Source: Pseudomonadota bacterium
GTDB taxonomy: Bacteria > Pseudomonadota > Alphaproteobacteria > Rhizobiales > Methyloligellaceae
Direction of reading: 5' to 3'
Length of the DNA: 5,562 nt
Assembly (NCBI GenBank): GCA_022567275.1
Contig: JADFHH010000139.1
Span: 1-5,562, forward strand
The position numbers and the translations under genes were made by a program. The notes below the pieces were generated by a model. The model worked only from the letters and a program-made list of their open reading frames with translations, was not told the DNA's origin and did no database searches. Shown one piece after another: positions 3,824 to 5,562 of this stretch (the stretch's first letter is position 1; every line of letters starts with the position of its first letter).

Positions 3824-5562
3824 TCAAATCTGCACGACCGTCTTGAGCTTGGCTCGCGGGTGGACTTCGTTCTGGGAGAGCACCGGGGTTTGCGGGCGGA
3901 AGCGTTCTACGATCTGGCGCACGAAGGCACGGATGCCGGGGCTGGTGAGCAGCACCGGCGCCTCACCCTGTTCGCTCGCCTCCTCGAAGGCCGAGCGCAA
4001 TTCCTTGACGAACTCCTGCAAACGGCTCGGCACCATCGCCAGCTGCCGGTCGTCGCCCTCGCCAATGATCGCTTCGGCGAATTCCTGCTCCCATTGCGGT
4101 GACAGCGTCACCAGCGGCAGATAGCCGTTCGGACCGACATATGAGGCGCAGATTTGCCGCGCCAGCCGGGCGCGCACATGCTCTGTCAGGGGCTGAACGG
4201 ACTGGGTAAATCCGGACGCTTCCGCGATCCCCTCCAGAATGGTCGGCAGATCGCGGATCGAGACGCGCTCGCCGAGCAGCGTTTGCAGGACGCGCTGTAC
4301 GATCGAGGCGCTGATCTGCGACGGGACCACGTCATCGAGCAGTTTTTTCGATTTTTCCGGCAGCCGGTCGAGCAACGACTGCATCTCGCCATAGGACAGC
4401 AATTCCGCCATATGCTGCTTGAGTATCTCGGTGAGATGGGTGGAAATGACGGTCACCGGGTCGACCACCGTATAGCCCTTGAAGACGGCTTCATCGCGCA
4501 GATCGGCGTCGATCCAGGTGGCCGGCAAACCGAAAGTCGGCTCGCTCGTGTGATGGCCGGGCAGCTCGATCTGCTCGCCATTCGGGTCCATGGTCATATA
4601 TTGTCCGGGGAACAGGGTGCCTTTGCCTTCCTCGACCTCTTTCACCTTGATGACATAGTCATTGGGCGCGAGCTGCATATTGTCGAGAATACGCACCGCC
4701 GGCATGACGAAGCCCATGTCGGATGCAAGCTGACGCCGCAGCGCTTTTATCTGTTCGGTGAGCTTGTCGGTGTCGCCATGGGGATCGTTGATCAGGGGCA
4801 CCAGCCCATAGCCAAGCTCGAGCCGCAATTCGTCCATGTGCAGGGATTCGGATATCGGCTCTTCGGATGGTTGCGACGCTTCCTTGGCTTCACTCTGTTG
4901 CACTTCGACTTCCTGTTCGGCCCGCTGTTTGTTTTTCACCGCTGACCAGGCGAAGCCCCCGGCGATGGCGGACAGGGCGAGGAAGGGAATGACCGGGATG
5001 CCCGGCAGCAGGGCCATGCCCGCCATCACGAAAGACGACATGCCGAGCGCCTTGGGATAGCCCGAAAGCTGGCTCACCAGCGCCTTGTCGGCGGCGCCGT
5101 GAACCCCGGCCTTGGAGACCAGCAAGCCGGCGGCGGTCGAAACGATAAGGGCGGGGATTTGCGACACCAGCCCGTCGCCGATCGTCAGCAGCGTGTAGGT
5201 CTGCCCGGCTTGAGCCATTGACAGGCCGTTTTGTCCCACGCCGACAATCATGCCGCCGATAATGTTGATGAAGGTGATCAGCAATCCGGCGATGGCGTCG
5301 CCGCGCACGAATTTCGAGGCGCCGTCCATGGCGCCGAAGAAGGCGGATTCATCTTCGATTTTTTTCCGCCGCGCGCGCGCCTCGTCCTCATCGATCAAAC
5401 CGGCGGACAAATCCGCATCGATGGCCATCTGCTTGCCCGGCATGGCGTCGAGGGTAAAACGCGCCGCCACTTCGGCGATCCGGCCCGAGCCTTTGGTGAT
5501 GACGACAAAGTTCACAATCACCAGAATGGCGAAGACAATGATGCCGATGACAACATTACCCT
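3824..5562 (-). CDS. flhA: Flagellar export gate protein FlhA, N-terminus cut by window edge
   Basis: FlhA is the large inner-membrane component of the flagellar export gate; its cytoplasmic domain docks FliJ and chaperone-substrate complexes. 578 C-terminal residues are visible, so roughly the first 120 of a normal chain near 700 are missing. Reading frame stays open to the edge, beginning in a membrane helix (GNVVIGIIVFAILVIVNF). Then comes the FHIPEP signature RIAEVAARFTLDAMPGKQMAID, a charged cytoplasmic loop (EDEARARRKKIED), further membrane helices around FINIIGGMIVGV and a last hydrophobic stretch near PGIPVIPFLALSAIAGG. An acidic linker (EVEVQQSEAKEASQPSEEP) leads into the soluble domain starting around LELGYGLVPL, with the conserved TVVDPVTVISTHLTEILKQH. 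It ends KTVVQI and stops with TGA at 3826-3824. The GTG at 5521 is internal, not the true start. No intrinsic terminator follows, so transcription may continue into the DUF488 gene. Confidence 0.96.
   Translation of the reverse strand, partial: GNVVIGIIVFAILVIVNFVVITKGSGRIAEVAARFTLDAMPGKQMAIDADLSAGLIDEDEARARRKKIEDESAFFGAMDGASKFVRGDAIAGLLITFINIIGGMIVGVGQNGLSMAQAGQTYTLLTIGDGLVSQIPALIVSTAAGLLVSKAGVHGAADKALVSQLSGYPKALGMSSFVMAGMALLPGIPVIPFLALSAIAGGFAWSAVKNKQRAEQEVEVQQSEAKEASQPSEEPISESLHMDELRLELGYGLVPLINDPHGDTDKLTEQIKALRRQLASDMGFVMPAVRILDNMQLAPNDYVIKVKEVEEGKGTLFPGQYMTMDPNGEQIELPGHHTSEPTFGLPATWIDADLRDEAVFKGYTVVDPVTVISTHLTEILKQHMAELLSYGEMQSLLDRLPEKSKKLLDDVVPSQISASIVQRVLQTLLGERVSIRDLPTILEGIAEASGFTQSVQPLTEHVRARLARQICASYVGPNGYLPLVTLSPQWEQEFAEAIIGEGDDRQLAMVPSRLQEFVKELRSAFEEASEQGEAPVLLTSPGIRAFVRQIVERFRPQTPVLSQNEVHPRAKLKTVVQI

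Noticed and set aside
4154..4945. Plus-strand 263-residue open frame opposite flhA.
   Set aside because: It lies wholly antisense to the conserved FlhA cytoplasmic domain, with His/Gln/Arg-rich composition typical of a shadow frame.

Overview
The window is a chromosomal segment of an alphaproteobacterium. The evidence is the first 32 residues of the cell-cycle regulator CtrA at the left edge, two GANTC (CcrM-type) sites and CtrA-like TTAA motifs beside it, and three flagellar export genes of alphaproteobacterial type. A caulobacterial (Caulobacter/Hyphomonadaceae-like) or related dimorphic lineage fits well, but the family cannot be fixed from this sequence alone.

Layout. Positions 1-97 (minus) hold the 5' end of ctrA. 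Positions 98-589 are a long divergent intergenic region. It contains an AT-rich ctrA-proximal stretch, two tandem intrinsic terminators pointing toward ctrA, a 9-bp inverted repeat that includes a GATTC site, and possible CtrA boxes on the fliI side. Positions 590-2376 (plus) hold fliI and fliJ, which overlap at ATGA: the flagellar export ATPase and its coiled-coil stalk protein. On the far right (3824-5562, minus) is most of flhA, the export gate, cut by the window edge. The two flagellar units point toward each other.

Between fliJ and flhA lies a compact, AT-richer two-gene accessory pair on the minus strand (2518-3778). The upstream gene encodes a DUF488-family protein with its Cys/Glu/Cys-His-Arg signature intact. 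The downstream gene overlaps it by 50 nt, starts with TTG, and encodes a 264-residue protein I do not recognise. That protein ends exactly in QPSLF, which resembles a beta sliding-clamp-binding peptide. The pair looks like a cargo insertion into an otherwise syntenic flagellar locus.

How the parts fit: FliI and FliJ energise and couple substrates to the FlhA gate of the flagellar type III export apparatus. CtrA is known in Caulobacter to activate early flagellar operons, so ctrA and fliI sharing a regulatory region makes sense. The DUF488 pair has no obvious link to motility. The two items most worth a second look are this pair, with its possible clamp-binding tail, and the terminated, structured segment upstream of ctrA.
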